Below, one piece after another: positions 1 to 12,500 of a stretch of DNA of 64,000 nt. Made by a program: the position numbers and the translations under genes. This DNA is from Hydractinia symbiolongicarpus (taxonomy: Eukaryota > Cnidaria > Hydrozoa > Anthoathecata > Hydractiniidae). Every line of letters begins with the position of its first letter. Within the stretch, counting starts at the first letter, position 1. Location: positions 1,116,001 to 1,180,000 of the forward strand of contig NC_079878.1 in the NCBI RefSeq assembly GCF_029227915.1, in the 5' to 3' direction. The notes beneath the pieces are model-generated. The model ran no database searches and had not been told where the DNA came from. It saw nothing but the letters and a program-made list of their open reading frames with translations.

Positions 1-343
1 CCAATCTATTATATAAACAGTATTGTTGTGCTAAGTTTTAGACAAGTGCTCTCCTGCATGTTTAATCGTGTTCCTAGGGGCTTTCTTTTGCTATGTGGGC
101 CTGGAATCGAGGTTGCTACATGTTTTATGTAAAAGAAGATGTAATATTTTAATGAAGCTAGATGTTCTCGTGTGTTCATGAACTTTCAACACCAGAACAT
201 AGATTACTGTATTTGTAATCAGTATTGTAACAACCCTCTCCCCAAACCTCGTTCCCATCCTTTTTTTATTTATTGAATTTAAATGACGTTGAGAAGAAAC
301 CTTTATAGGTTAGTGACTAGGAGTTTTTTAAAAATGGCTTAGT

Positions 344-436
344 CAACCTCGTCCTCAGGGCTTTTTTCTCTCACCTGGAGCTGCGCTTGCCGTCAGATGT
401 ACAATATGCGACAACAGATCCTGCGATCGAGGTTGT
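344..436. repeat. Foldback MITE-like copy (CCTCGT...family)
   Basis: The copy begins CAACCTCGTCCTCAGGGC and ends GATCGAGGTTG, so the ends are imperfect inverted repeats. The same end sequence recurs many times in the window, which supports a mobile-element origin. No coding capacity is visible. Confidence 0.5.
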
Positions 437-1659
437 GACCTAGTCTCTTTTAAGTGTGTCTGATTATGACATACTAGTTAACTATTTTTGCGCTTTACTT
501 TAGTTAATACTACTTGATGCCTTTCGTATATGCTTGACATAAACTCCAAATAGAAAGATGCAGGTTTTATATATATGACACGTGACGCACAGTACAAAAC
601 ACGGACTCACGAACCACAGTACTAAGCATAGAACATAATAATGAGTAGAGTCTCGTATAACTGCAGACCTTACACCAAAATAAAACCATTTTGTTAGTCT
701 CAGTATTACCAAAACCTTAATGGTTTTATTAAACAAATTAAGCAAACTACGTAAAATATTTCTTTTGTCCTTCGAATTTCCCACTTTTCGTACAGTTTAT
801 TTATCAAATTGTAATTTGGCGAAATACTTATGTGAAAAGTAAGCAGTGATAAGAAAAAACCTTTGCATGATTGACCCATAGTTTTTTGTCAACGTAGCAA
901 GATGTTGACATGCTGTAAATGGTCACAGAGATTTGTGAACAAGTGTTTAAAGTTTACGTTACTGTATGCTATTTTAAAGTTTCAATTTGTAGCAATGCGT
1001 TCTGGTGGTGGCAATGCTTTCTGTATGTAAACGCCCACCTCCTTTTGATCTAGTTGAGCTCCCCTAAATTGTAGCTACAATTCTTCTAAAAAATGTTGTT
1101 TACAGAATTATGAATATAATTTCTGGGGGATTATTTTATCCAGAGGATTTGCATGACGTGATGTTATTGAAGATAAGCAAACAGCTCTTCTCAACTTCGT
1201 GATTTTGTTGCTATATATCCACGCAGTAATCTAGAGATTTTCTGATGATACAAAATAGTTTTTTGATGATGGAGTGTCAAGTTTCGAAATGACACGCGTT
1301 TGTTGATTCAATTGAAGACGTCATTAGCACGTTAAACAGTTGTATTTGCAAAGAAAACTTTTGAAGAGGTTTTTCATACCTCGTAAATAATAAAGTCGGT
1401 TTCATGGTTTGAAGTTTCTCTCAGCGAAGAAATTTGCATCACACCATGGCTATAAAGTTTCTGACTGTGAATGAAAATTTCTGAAAATGTCTGTTTCTTA
1501 CTATCATTTATACAATTGGCATCAGAGGGGTATATTCTAAATGTCAAACATTAATTCCTGCAATATTTGGGTCAATCGCCTGCCAAACGAACATTCATCT
1601 CAGGACTTAATCTTAGCCCACGAACTGTTAACCTTCTACTTTGATACAAAGAATCGTAA

Positions 1660-1745
1660 CCTCGTGCCCAGGAAGTTTGCCTTTTGTTTAGCCGTCAAGT
1701 CAGCGCTAGCGGCTTTGACATAGGCAACAAACCTTGGGGACGACA
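1660..1745. repeat. Foldback MITE-like copy (CCTCGT...family)
   Basis: The ends read CCTCGTGCCCAGG and CCTTGGGGACGA, an inverted pair. The interior has the GTCAAGTCAGCGCTAGCGGCTTTGACATAG-type core, which is also present near 31980 and 61410. It is a short non-autonomous repeat. Confidence 0.6.
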
Positions 1746-2031
1746 ATGCGGAGAATCGTAAAAAGAAAATAATCATCAGGTGCAGCACATCTGGTTTTGT
1801 TTTATGTTTTTTTTGTCATTATTAGCAGTAACTATGTATTAACTGAAGGGGTTGAGTGGATTTGGAACGCAAAAAATTAGATATGGATTTAATAGGTAGG
1901 GAGGGAGGGAGAGATTGTGTTTATGAAGATAAAACAACATGAATCGACGTTAAGTGAAAATCACATATATTAATTCGATTTAAAATTTTTATCTACAATA
2001 AATATTTCACTATATTTCATATAGGATTAAA

Positions 2032-2400
2032 TTATTCAGCTGCTTTTGGTGGTGACTTTAAATCGGCTAGTTCTTTCTCTTTCGTTGCAAGTGCTTCGCT
2101 AACATCTAGAAATAGATAAATTCGCGCTAAAAATTAACAATGTTGACATCACGTAAGAAAGCCACAAAAGCATATAAGTTTGTTTCAAATTTGCCGACAG
2201 CGATATTTAAGAAATTTTGTTTGTTTTTTATTTTGTTTGTGGGATTTAATTCTTGCAAAAATTTAGGCGTTTATGTCAATCCATAATTTAAGTATATATA
2301 TATATATTTTTTTACCTTCTCCTCCTTCAGCTTTCTTTTTCAAATCAGCAATTTCTTTTTCCAATGCTTGGATCTGCGTGGTTTTGTCATCGTCACCCAT
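2032..2400 (-). CDS. Pedibin-like small peptide precursor
   Basis: A 52-residue protein is encoded by two coding exons, 2316-2400 and 2032-2105. The donor (G|GTAAAA) and acceptor (TTCTAG|AT) leave the frame intact. Residues 27-42 read GEDVSEALATKEKELA. This aligns with the Hydra foot peptide pedibin/Hym-346 as I remember it (GEDVSHELEEKEKALA), about 11 identities over 21 positions. Both halves look like short amphipathic coiled coil (IQALEKEIADLKKK, then ATKEKELADLK), and there is no signal peptide or membrane segment. The exon junction falls inside the pedibin-like stretch. A leader intron is predicted between 2452 and 2778, with a separate small ORF in the leader. The exon model is strong; the pedibin assignment rests on a short remembered sequence and should be aligned formally. 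Release of an active peptide is inference. Confidence 0.8.
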
Positions 2401-2425
2401 GCTGAAGAATGTTTGAATAATCGAA

Positions 2426-2825
2426 TTATCGAAAAAGATTGCCTGAAGTGATCTAAAAACAATAAATATACAATAATTACTATTCTCGCCTGAAAAGTTC
2501 TTTAGGATAAGCTCTGTTTATCTGGAGCCCTGGGAACGAGAATGGAAGCAATAGAGAAATCAAACGTATTTTGTAGGATGGAACTAAGTCATTGTTTACA
2601 CGACAACTTCTGTGTGCGAAAAAGCGAAATTTAAGATAAGGAATTTGCTCTGAATAGTCCTACCCAGCATTTCTAAATGTTTAAAGTAGAGATAAATAGC
2701 TTACAAAAGCACATCGAAAAACTTGATGGAAAATCAACTTAAAAAGTAAATCTTAGTTTACCAGTTTTATTACTCACCAAAAACACAGCACTGCTGAAGA
2801 TTAACCCTCGAGTGATGTTTTCCAT
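2426..2825 (-). CDS. Spliced upstream ORF of the pedibin-like gene
   Basis: The predicted leader of the pedibin-like gene has a donor at 2778/2777 (TTTTTG|GTGAGT) and an acceptor at 2453/2452 (TTTTTAG|ATC). Joining 2778-2825 with 2426-2452 opens a 24-codon ORF that starts ATGGAAAAC and ends CTTTTTCGATAA. The peptide core GLIFSSAVFLITSG is hydrophobic. The ORF stops 25 nt before the downstream start codon. It could regulate translation of the main ORF, encode a second micropeptide, or be chance. Only the splice signals and the open frame are observed. Confidence 0.4.
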
Positions 2826-5800
2826 AAATTTAAGCTCTATTTATGCTACGCAAGACACTTATCTCTGTTGTCGCTGTTTCAACAGGTTCAAGACACAGCC
2901 TAACACATCAATATTGTAATGCGCTGTTGCCAAATGGCTTTCATCAAATAAGACGTATTAAAAATACAGACCAGAGTAAGCCAAAAGGATTGATTCATCC
3001 GGAGCTTCACTGGTAAGAATAATAACAATAAATTTGTAATCTTAACCGAGAACTTCATACTATCTATGGTTATCCAAAGCTGTAAAATATCATACAGTAG
3101 CTATAAGTAGGCTCGCATGTCCAGACTGTTTTAATTCGATTTTCAAAATTTTTACTGCGAGATATTTTATTTCGTAAAACCGCGAAATTTATTACCCCGA
3201 AAAAAATTTAAAAAAACGGAATTAGTAACAATGTGCTTTTTTTGTTCATCTTTTTTTAGTTAATTACATACAACGACGTTTGTTTCTCTTCTTGAATGAG
3301 GATTTTGACAAGGGTGCGTCAATCTCAATTTCAACCTCTTGATTTAGATTTTTATGTTAGTTTTCTATCAAAAGAAATGTACCAGTAACTTCTTCTTTTG
3401 GCTCAATAGCTATACAGCTTCTTTAACAGTAATTCGTATCAAACTACAATCCCGCATATATATAATAGCAAAGGAGCGCGAATTTTTAAAGTTTGCAGCC
3501 ATAAGCAATTGGGAAAGTCGTGTTTATGTAAGTAACACGCATTTCGAACTTGTCAAAGTTTCTTTATTATTGTTTATAGCGGATTTACTTTCTTAGATCT
3601 AAATTCTTACAACGCGTTAAACGTCAGCGCGCCTGGATTTCAATTTTTTTTTTCCTTTCCAGGTGATGGAGCGTATTGCACCATAGTGTGGATTTGTAGA
3701 AAGTGCACTTAGGGCATTTTTAATGTCGGTTACTCGGTCCACATTTCTGCTAAAATACAACTTTCGCAGGCCACTGGGTGCAGAGTGTACTGGCTAAGTA
3801 AAAAACCAGACTTTTGCGAAAGTAATATGTCCGGAATTGTGGAAGGAGATAATTAATGATACTTCTAACCATCGATATCATTATCTCGCAGGGCACTTCA
3901 AGTCTACCTTAAACGAGAAGGCTTCTTCTATAATACCTTTTAACTGCGACTTTAGGTCCTCTTACTTCATGATTCGGCTTATCACCATATGCTTTTTTTT
4001 ATTTGAAACTTACTGAAATCTTAACAAAACAAAAACTTTCGACGTTTTGCGAAAATTAATACCTGCAAAAAACCAACGAGCTATGTGCGAGAATTAATAC
4101 ACGCGAAATGCATTTTTTTCCCCAAAAAATAGTCCTGCGAAAATTAGTACCAGCGATAATTAGTACCATTTAGCTATCCATCGCTGTAATGCAATTCCAC
4201 CACTCCCCTTTTTACGTATGATTTTAAAATTACACATCGAACAAGACAACTTCATGTTTGGAGTGAGTTTACATGTGAAGTTGCATGGTCGAATTCACCA
4301 TATAATTATCGTTTTGAAATATAATCGTTGATGCGAAGCAATAAGTCTGTCACCAAAAATATTTAAGCTAGGCCAATAATACCACTTTGCTATTTAAAAA
4401 CAGATCCTGTGCGTGCTTGAATATTTGTCTTGGCGTATCTTTATAGGTTTGAGCCAATAATCTTGAAATTCATTTGTAGAAGTTTTACACATAAGAAATC
4501 TTGATAAAACATAACTTTTTTTATTGTTTATCTCTGGCCTTATTTAAAAAATTGGCATTGAAAGCTCTACTAAAAGTGGTTCAAAGGAGTTTGAAGTTGC
4601 CGGCGCAGACATAAAGTTAGATTTTATTATTGTTTTAAAAGTAGATTTTATCTGACTCAAAAGTAATGTTTGTTTTGGGGGGTGGTTGGTAACCCTTTAT
4701 ATATAATTTCAACATTAGGTGCCAAAAATTGATTTTGAAGACGTCATATTGAAATTCCTATTTTCCATCCTATTTTAAAGTAGTGTTTACACCATGAAAA
4801 AATCCTAAACAAAAAACACACCCTTAAATTAGAAAAGGGTTGTAAATATAGCCCTAATTTAGCCACCTTATATATCAAAGTCAAAAAAAATTAAAAAGAA
4901 AAAACTTTAAAGATCTCTCTGTTTGTTTTTTGAAAGATCGTTTTCACCTTTTTTGGAAGCATTGACTGTGCATTACATCTTATATACAAATACTTCGGAG
5001 CATGGTAATCCTGCAATACTTACAGTATTATGAAAAACGGATAACTCCACCTCTTAATGTGGAAACAGTGGAAAAAATCAATTAATCTATCAGAAAAATA
5101 TCAAATGCTAACTTATCATTCACAGTTACGTGTTTGTCAATAGGATTTTATAGATTTTCTTAACCACGTTTTAAAAGTTAAGAACTTCAGCGGGTGAAGT
5201 TAGTGTCTTGAACAAGGGTGTATGATATGGCTAGGATATAGATGATGCAATCAACTATTTTATCACTCAAGCCAATAATCTCCATATTAATAAAACTTTA
5301 AAGAAAGAAAGTGCCTGAAGAAATAATTTTTGCAGTTTTTGGAAAAAGTTAAGAGGCTGTGTTCCCGCAAATGCTTTGCTAAACTAGTCGTAGAAAACTA
5401 GCCTAAACTAAATAAAAAAATTCGTAGAAACGCAAAAGATTTCCCTGCAAAATGCAAAAAATTATGATATCTTCAAAATCTCTCCCGTAGGCAGCTTCCC
5501 CTTCCTTTAAGTACCTTCATTCTGTTTAAACATAGCTGCCAATGTGATCTTCATACTACAGATGCACGGAGTGGCGAGATAATATGTACGATGGACGAAA
5601 ATTTGACGCTCAGAATTGTACGACAACCAAAATTGACCTAAATCCGTGATTTTAGATGTGTCATCTGTCCGCTTGACTGAAATATCTAGTACAGTACAAA
5701 AATTTGACATCCAAAAGAAGGCTTAACTTGTTCTCAGAATTATTTTTAAACATTGTATTTCTGCTTTTATAATGCTAGTGAAAGAAACTATTTCATTTAC

Positions 5801-6453
5801 ATCGCACTAAATTTTAATATTCCAGCATTAGTATGCCGCAATGACGTGCCAACTTTAGGCCTAAAACCCACTCCCACACCCCTATCCTCCTCAAAAATAC
5901 ACCAAAAAAAACAAGGCCGACAGTTTTAGGAACAAACTTCGATGATAATTTCAAACTAGTTCCTTTTCATTTAAAGGATCCATTTTTAATAAAAGGAGTA
6001 TGTGAAGAAGACTAAAAATAAAATAAGAGTTAAGGATGAAACACTTCATTTTTTATAACTTTATAAGATGTGAACAAAATTTTAGACATGCTTTTTAACA
6101 GTATTTTCAGTCTGATTATCTTTCTACAAATAAAGAATATATAATACACAATATATAAATATCTGACAAAATTATATACAGACAAAATATCTATATACAC
6201 ATTATGAAAACGACAACGAAAAGCGATGCCTCACTTTATACACAGAGGATTGGAAACTAAGTTGTTTTCTTTCCTTTAGAAAAAGTATTAGACATCATGA
6301 CACCACTCCTTTGAACCTCAGAAAAAACAACAACACGCGGTTGACAATTGGATCCAGTCTATTAATATTAAAAATATATATATTTGAAATATATTTTACG
6401 TTTTAATGTTTTGCGTTCATTTGTAACATGTTTTAGATACGGTAAACAAATGT
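2826..6453. other. Intergenic DNA, no supported gene
   Basis: This is AT-rich sequence between the pedibin-like gene and the 3' end of CEP104. Around 3120-3210 and 4040-4170 there are irregular copies of a GCGAAAATTAATAC-type repeat, also seen at 53.2-53.7 kb. Short open readings (for example 3354-3596 plus and 5507-5710 minus) have no convincing domain, splice or homology support. Confidence 0.6.
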
Positions 6454-6459
6454 TTTATT
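6454..6459 (-). terminator. Poly(A) signal AATAAA for CEP104
   Basis: On the minus strand the sequence reads AATAAA 60 nt after the CEP104 stop codon. No other canonical signal lies closer to the stop. Confidence 0.6.
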
Positions 6460-6518
6460 GTCAATATCGAATTACTTGCCCAGCTTGAATATTTCTTTCT
6501 GTTGTTGAGATAAAGAGA

Positions 6519-9500
6519 TTATTTCTTCTTGTTGGGAGTTCTTGTTGGAAGTTTGCTTGTTGATTTACCACGCCCACGCGAAATAACACCCAGTCGACTT
6601 CCAACACGCCCAACAGATTTTGTCTTCATGTTTTCTTTTAAAGGTTTATTAGCTAAAATAAACACAAAACGGTTGTATCTACAGCGATTAGACAGTGGAC
6701 GTCTGTTTCAACAAATCAACAGATGTCAATCAAGTAATTAAGTCGAAGCTTAATCTGTAAAAACTTTTCGTTTGATCGGGTCAACAAAACTCTCAATAAA
6801 CTCATGTTTCTAAATTTGCTTGCTGTATTTTAGGTATACGCCAAACTCCAACCAGGATACCTAGCTCCTTCTTGTATGAGCAAATTTTTAAGAATATTGA
6901 GGTTCAGATCCGATCAAAATTTAAGAATATTTTTAAGACACGGCTAGCCTAAGAAAAAGAAGAGAATAATGGAAAAAGAATATTAAAAAAATAGATAATA
7001 CATTTAACCATTCAGCCTGTCTCGAAATTTAGGCGTTATTTTTCTCTATCGTCCCGAATAGCAGGGAGGGGATTAATAAGCAGGGGTGTCCGAAATCTTT
7101 GTAAAAATAATAACCAGGGGAGGTGGAATAAGCGAGGGGGAGTCCATTTTGATGGGCAAACGACCCTTTAGTGCACCTCTTACATTAACGTACTGTTCAA
7201 ACAGCCTTACCTTTATTTTCTCCTTCAATCTAACTGAATTATTTGGAACCTTAGAGTAGGTAATATTAGTCTGCATTTGATTGTCAAATACAATACGTTA
7301 TGTATCAAAATCACCCATACCTTAGCTCTTGATTTCAGACAAACATTGTACGAATACGGAGGAGATGAACAAGCACAGTTGGACAAAGAGAGCTTAAGCA
7401 TTGCAGCATTAATTTAAGCCTGTGTTATATACGAAACAACTGTGACACAACAGAAAGTTTAATCAAAAGTTGGAAGTTGTGAAAAAAAATGTTTGTTTGT
7501 GTATCTAGAAAATAAACGAAATCAACGAAACAATCATTCGATCAAGCTAGATTGTACCTTTATTTCGCTGTAAGCGTTCGCGATTAGGCTTGCATTGTTC
7601 CATCAAATGTGTCTTCCAGCACTAAAACATGAAAATCAGCCTTAGTTAATCTTTTTTGATTGCAATGAACCGATGTACTTTAGAATTCACATGTCCTTGA
7701 TAATAAAGCATATTTTCTGTGTTTGCAACGTTTTGTTATCTGCAAGTGTTTTGGAAATAATAGACAAAGTTAATTAATTAAAATTGAAAGATACCGCATT
7801 AAAAACGCAATGCACAATCAGTTCTCTACGATCATATTAAGTAAACAGGGTGGCTAATAATATTTCTCTTGGAATGAACCATGTACAATTTTTCATCATT
7901 TTTCGGTCCATGCCTTCATGACCATGGAGATGTCCTGGCACATGAAGAAAATACTGCTGTATTTACCATGTGTAGTGTATTAACTTCCATGCAATCTTTA
8001 CACAACCCAAAGTGTCAAAAAGATTTAACTTACATCATCACCTTCAGGGACAACCGTGTTACATAGTGGACACACGGTATCTTCTGAATTATCACTCGAT
8101 GCTACAAGTTGAAAAAAAAAATGTAGTTAGGTCTAATGAAAATCTAATTTACAACAAGCATACGGTTTTGTTCCGCACTGTCGAAAAACAAAAACAGCAA
8201 CAAACAAACAAACAAACAAACAAACAAAAACAAAAAACGATAACAACAATTACACGTTTTTGTTTTTTTTCTGTTGTTCCAGTTTCTCTCTTTTACAGTC
8301 TCAACTGTTGCTTACTGGTTGCTTGTTGACTATCTTCATGGGAAGTCCAAATTATGAGATGTTGCGTATAAAATCGTATACAACAACAACAACAATAACA
8401 ACAAAAGCAACAACAACAACAACAACAACAAAAACAACAATAAAGTCAATAAAAACAAAAACCATCAATGATACCTTTACATTTTTCACTATCGAGATGT
8501 GTTTTCTCGTTTGATTTTTCGACAACCACATGGCAAACTTTACATCGCATATATTCATTCTTTTTCTCACATTCGCTCACTAAGTGTTCACGTACAGTAG
8601 AAATTTCCACTACCTAAATAAATACCGAAACAAAAAATCATATATAATCATCAAGGATGAGGATAGAAAAAGTTAAAGACACTTAATGAAGAAATATGCT
8701 TTAAATTTTTAATGATTTTTTTTAGATCAAACCAAATTCCGTGACTTGTGTTAACAACGCCTGTAACGTCATAGCATGCCCCTAGCGAAAATAAAACTCT
8801 AATTATAGATAGTGCAACATTTGACTAAACACCAACCTGTGCACAGCTCTCACATCTATTCAACATCGGACAGCTCTTCCAGTAATGAACATCAAGTCCT
8901 TCCTCTGAAAAATCTTCATTTTGTTCACCACAAAATATACAAACTCTAACAGAAGAGAAAACTAGTAGTGAACACATGCATTTCTACCACAACGACAACA
9001 ACAACAAATGTATCGTAAATGATCCATTAGCTGCTTATTCCTTAACATAAGTGTTCCGCCTAAATAAGCATCAAAATTCTGAATGAACGCCCACATCTAA
9101 CTAGAATTAGAACGCTTTTTTAGAAAACACATAACAAGAGAACATGTTTTTATTTTTGTTTGAATATAATAGGGGTTCCTTAACAATACATAAATGTACA
9201 ATTTTTTAAGCGGTCATGTTTCTACCTTTTCCAAAGCTGCTTAAGAAAAAATTTTCTTTCAGTAGTATAAGTAGCAAAACGTCACAATCCTGCTAGTCTA
9301 AGAATTCGCTTGATTTTTCCCTTATTTTTTTTACCCTTTACTCTTGATTTTCTTTTCGGATTTGAGCTGGAGTCAGAAAGGGCTACAGAGTATTATCAAT
9401 CAGATTCTCCTATACATTCCCCTCGCTATAACATAAGTTAACATAGGTCGTTTTAGTAATTACTATTCTTCACTGCATTTTCAGAAATTTTGGCAAATTT

Positions 9501-12500
9501 TCATGAGTTCCCCTGCTTCTGATCTGGATTTCACCATGTAAATGTCGAAATATTTAATAAGCACCTAGCGCACTTAATCGTTTGTTCACGGTATGTGAAC
9601 AAATAATAAAAAAAAAACAATCCCAACTTACTTATCAGTGCCGGCGCTTGCTTTGCTTCCGTCTAATGAATAAAAAAATAATTCTTTTAAATTTTGAAAA
9701 TACTTGGATTACAAATATGTCCATGTATAGAAAAAGGTGTAAAAATCGCACCTCTTTTTATTGGTGTTTTTAATTTACTTTCACGTCGCGCTGGTTCTTT
9801 ACCACCTTTCTTTATTGAATTGCGTACCTAAGTCAAAAAATAGCGCCGTTTAAAGGTACATGTCAAACTGCTACAGTAGCTAACTACAGACGATTTATGT
9901 GCATTCAGAAGTTGAAGTGCAAGTCAAAAAACATTTCCGTTAACTAGAAAAAGCCCATGCATATATACATCTATATAATTCTTCTTATCGGTTGAACCCC
10001 TAGACACTACACAGAATGTGATAAACTTCTAGCTTAAATTAGTATTAATGTCAATCTCTTTATTATTGTTGTGTATATTTATACAAGTTCACTTTCAAGA
10101 AAAAAAATTCAGCTACAAAAAGGTTCGCACTGACAAACATATATACCTTCAAACTTGCGGTACTCTCTTGTAGTTGAGCTTGATTGTCGTTTTTATCACC
10201 AAGTTCACTCTCTACCTGTGCATTGGCCATTGAACGAAGATTTTGAAGTTGTTCTTGCAAGGCTTTTATCTAAAGTCATGCAAAGTTAGAAAATTATAAA
10301 AAAATTATTTGGACATGCAGTCGTTGTTATATTAAGCAGTTCCATCGCCTAGGGAAATTTGTATTCTAAATACTTAAAATATCTATATTGTAATACCCGT
10401 ATACGTCTGTTTGTCATTCAAAATGGTAACCGCAGTAGCGAAAAACACGAAATATGGTAAATAATACACGGGCGAACCAGTGGATTTATTCACGGGCCAC
10501 AGATTAGTCCTTCACAAAAGGACGTGCAATGTTCTTGGTAAATGATTGAAAATATTTTTTTAATATTGTGTAATTTATCAATCTATGATTTCAACATTAT
10601 ATTAAATTTTTCTGATGTCTTCTAGAATTTTTTTGCATGGTTATCCTAACGTACACATGTCAATATAATTACATAAATAAGATACATAGACATAGATTAA
10701 AAGATTTGTTACTTCTTCAGCTTTATTCTTTTCTTCTTCTTCCTTTTGTTTCTTTGCAGCAAGCTAGAAAATTTAAGAAGCAGTTACAAAGAAGTTACTA
10801 AACACTTCCACACTCATCAATTATTCATTCAGTAATGTTTCACAAACTCTCTCTTTACCTTTCTTTCAGATTCAGTTAATTTTCCATCAGCACGATCAAA
10901 TCCATCAAACAATTTAACGTATAAAGGGTTTTTTCGCGTAGCAGGTTCGTCGGGAGGAAAGTGCGATTTCAAAGGCGTCTTCACCTAAGAAGCATTGTAG
11001 ATTTTTTTTAACTACGGTTGACTACACTAACAAGAGTGTTAAGAAAAGTCCGGTAATAATGGGTTGGCCAAATTCTCGATCACATTTTTATGGTTCAGTA
11101 TTTCCACAATGATGAAGTTTTACTTTATTTTTTAGAATTGGTTAAGATATTTTTCTTCATCTAGTGGAACATCTTTAGGGAGTGTTTATATGAAGGCGGA
11201 AATAGAAGAATAACCAGAAGGAAAATTGTACAAAAGAAGAAGTGAGATCCTGTCTCACAAAAACCGTTCCAGGATAAAATCTCACCATAAAACACAAAAT
11301 GCCTAGCAGTGGCAAAGTTAAAGAAAAAAGGATTCCATTTTTTTATTATCACTTACGATTTTGTAGACTTCTAGTATGCAATTCACACTAGCATCACGAA
11401 CTGTGTTATTGGGATGTTCTAAGGCAGCTTTCAAAACTTTCATAATACGACTGGTCGTGAAACCACTATAAACGAAAGAAAAAAGTCACTGTGGGATATG
11501 GAAATAAAATCAATTGATATATTAATAGTGCAGTTTAGAGTAGTTTCATTAAAGTGTTTATGATTGCAGCTTCAGCGTTTAAAAGTCGGCTCTCAATGTA
11601 CTCAATTTCTATTGCATTAAAGATGGCAACGTTTTCTAAATTTTTATTGGTTGCCAAAATCGTTGTTCGTCTGCAAACGCTTAAGCTCCCAAATTTTGGG
11701 CGCTGCAGCAGAAATTATTACGCAATAAGCATCTAATAGGCATGCGCAAATCTTGGCGCTGCGGACCGTGCATAAAAACGCTTTAATGGAAATCGGCCTT
11801 TACTAAAAGTATTAAAAAAAAGCGAGGCTGGCTTTTCACATACGTAACCAAACTCTTACCCACAAGTTTTGAAGAAACTCTGAGTAATCAAGGCAATGTA
11901 TAGGCGTATCAAAACAACAACAAGCAATTCATCGTTACCCTTGTTTGTCAACACCAAGCTCTTTAATCAGTGCTTGCATAATATCAATTTGACTTTTTAG
12001 TAATCTCCAAGGTGCCTAAAACATTGACCAAAGCAAGTCAATCTTAAGTATCCGTTATCAACAAAAGAAAGGGCTATCAGATAACATCTGTTTTAGTAAA
12101 AATGTGCTACATTTGAGCTAACAACAAGCTGAGATTCATATCTGCTATGACACTTATATTTAAAAACTGTCAAACGGTAGCTTTTCGGATTGAAATTGGG
12201 AGCTGGTAGGGTATGTAAACGGTATAGCCCAGAGTGAAGTGTCTGCCTAAAGCTGAAAATTTTTTTCGCCCATGATTGAAAGCATCAAACTTCTCATGGA
12301 TTATTTTTCTGATTTGAATAATGCCCTACTTAGTTGGATAGTAAAAAGAAGGTTAAAAAGCAATCTTACATAACTTTCAATTCTAAAAAATTTGACATGT
12401 CTTTAATTTGAACTAAACATTTCAATGTGTGTGAAATCATCAAAAGTCTGTGATATTTTGGACCAACATGGCATCAAGTGCAACTTTGTTTTATACATCC

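Larger units (their letters stand above)
1..2031. other. Intergenic DNA with foldback-repeat fragments
   Basis: I found no supportable gene. The stretch contains two members of a dispersed foldback family with CCTCGTCCCCAGGG-like ends (about 344-436 and 1660-1745). The rest is AT-rich sequence without coding character. The 60-codon plus-strand reading at 1541-1723 runs into the second foldback and is therefore not taken as a gene. Confidence 0.6.

Noticed and set aside
5507-5710. 67-codon minus-strand reading (MSNFCTVLDISVKRTDD...)
   Set aside because: The composition is plausible, but there is no domain, splice partner or repeat match.
8260-8570. Poly-Thr and poly-Val open readings on opposite strands
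   Set aside because: They are produced by the CAA microsatellite. The minus reading overlaps a real CEP104 exon only in part and in a frame that is not the gene's.
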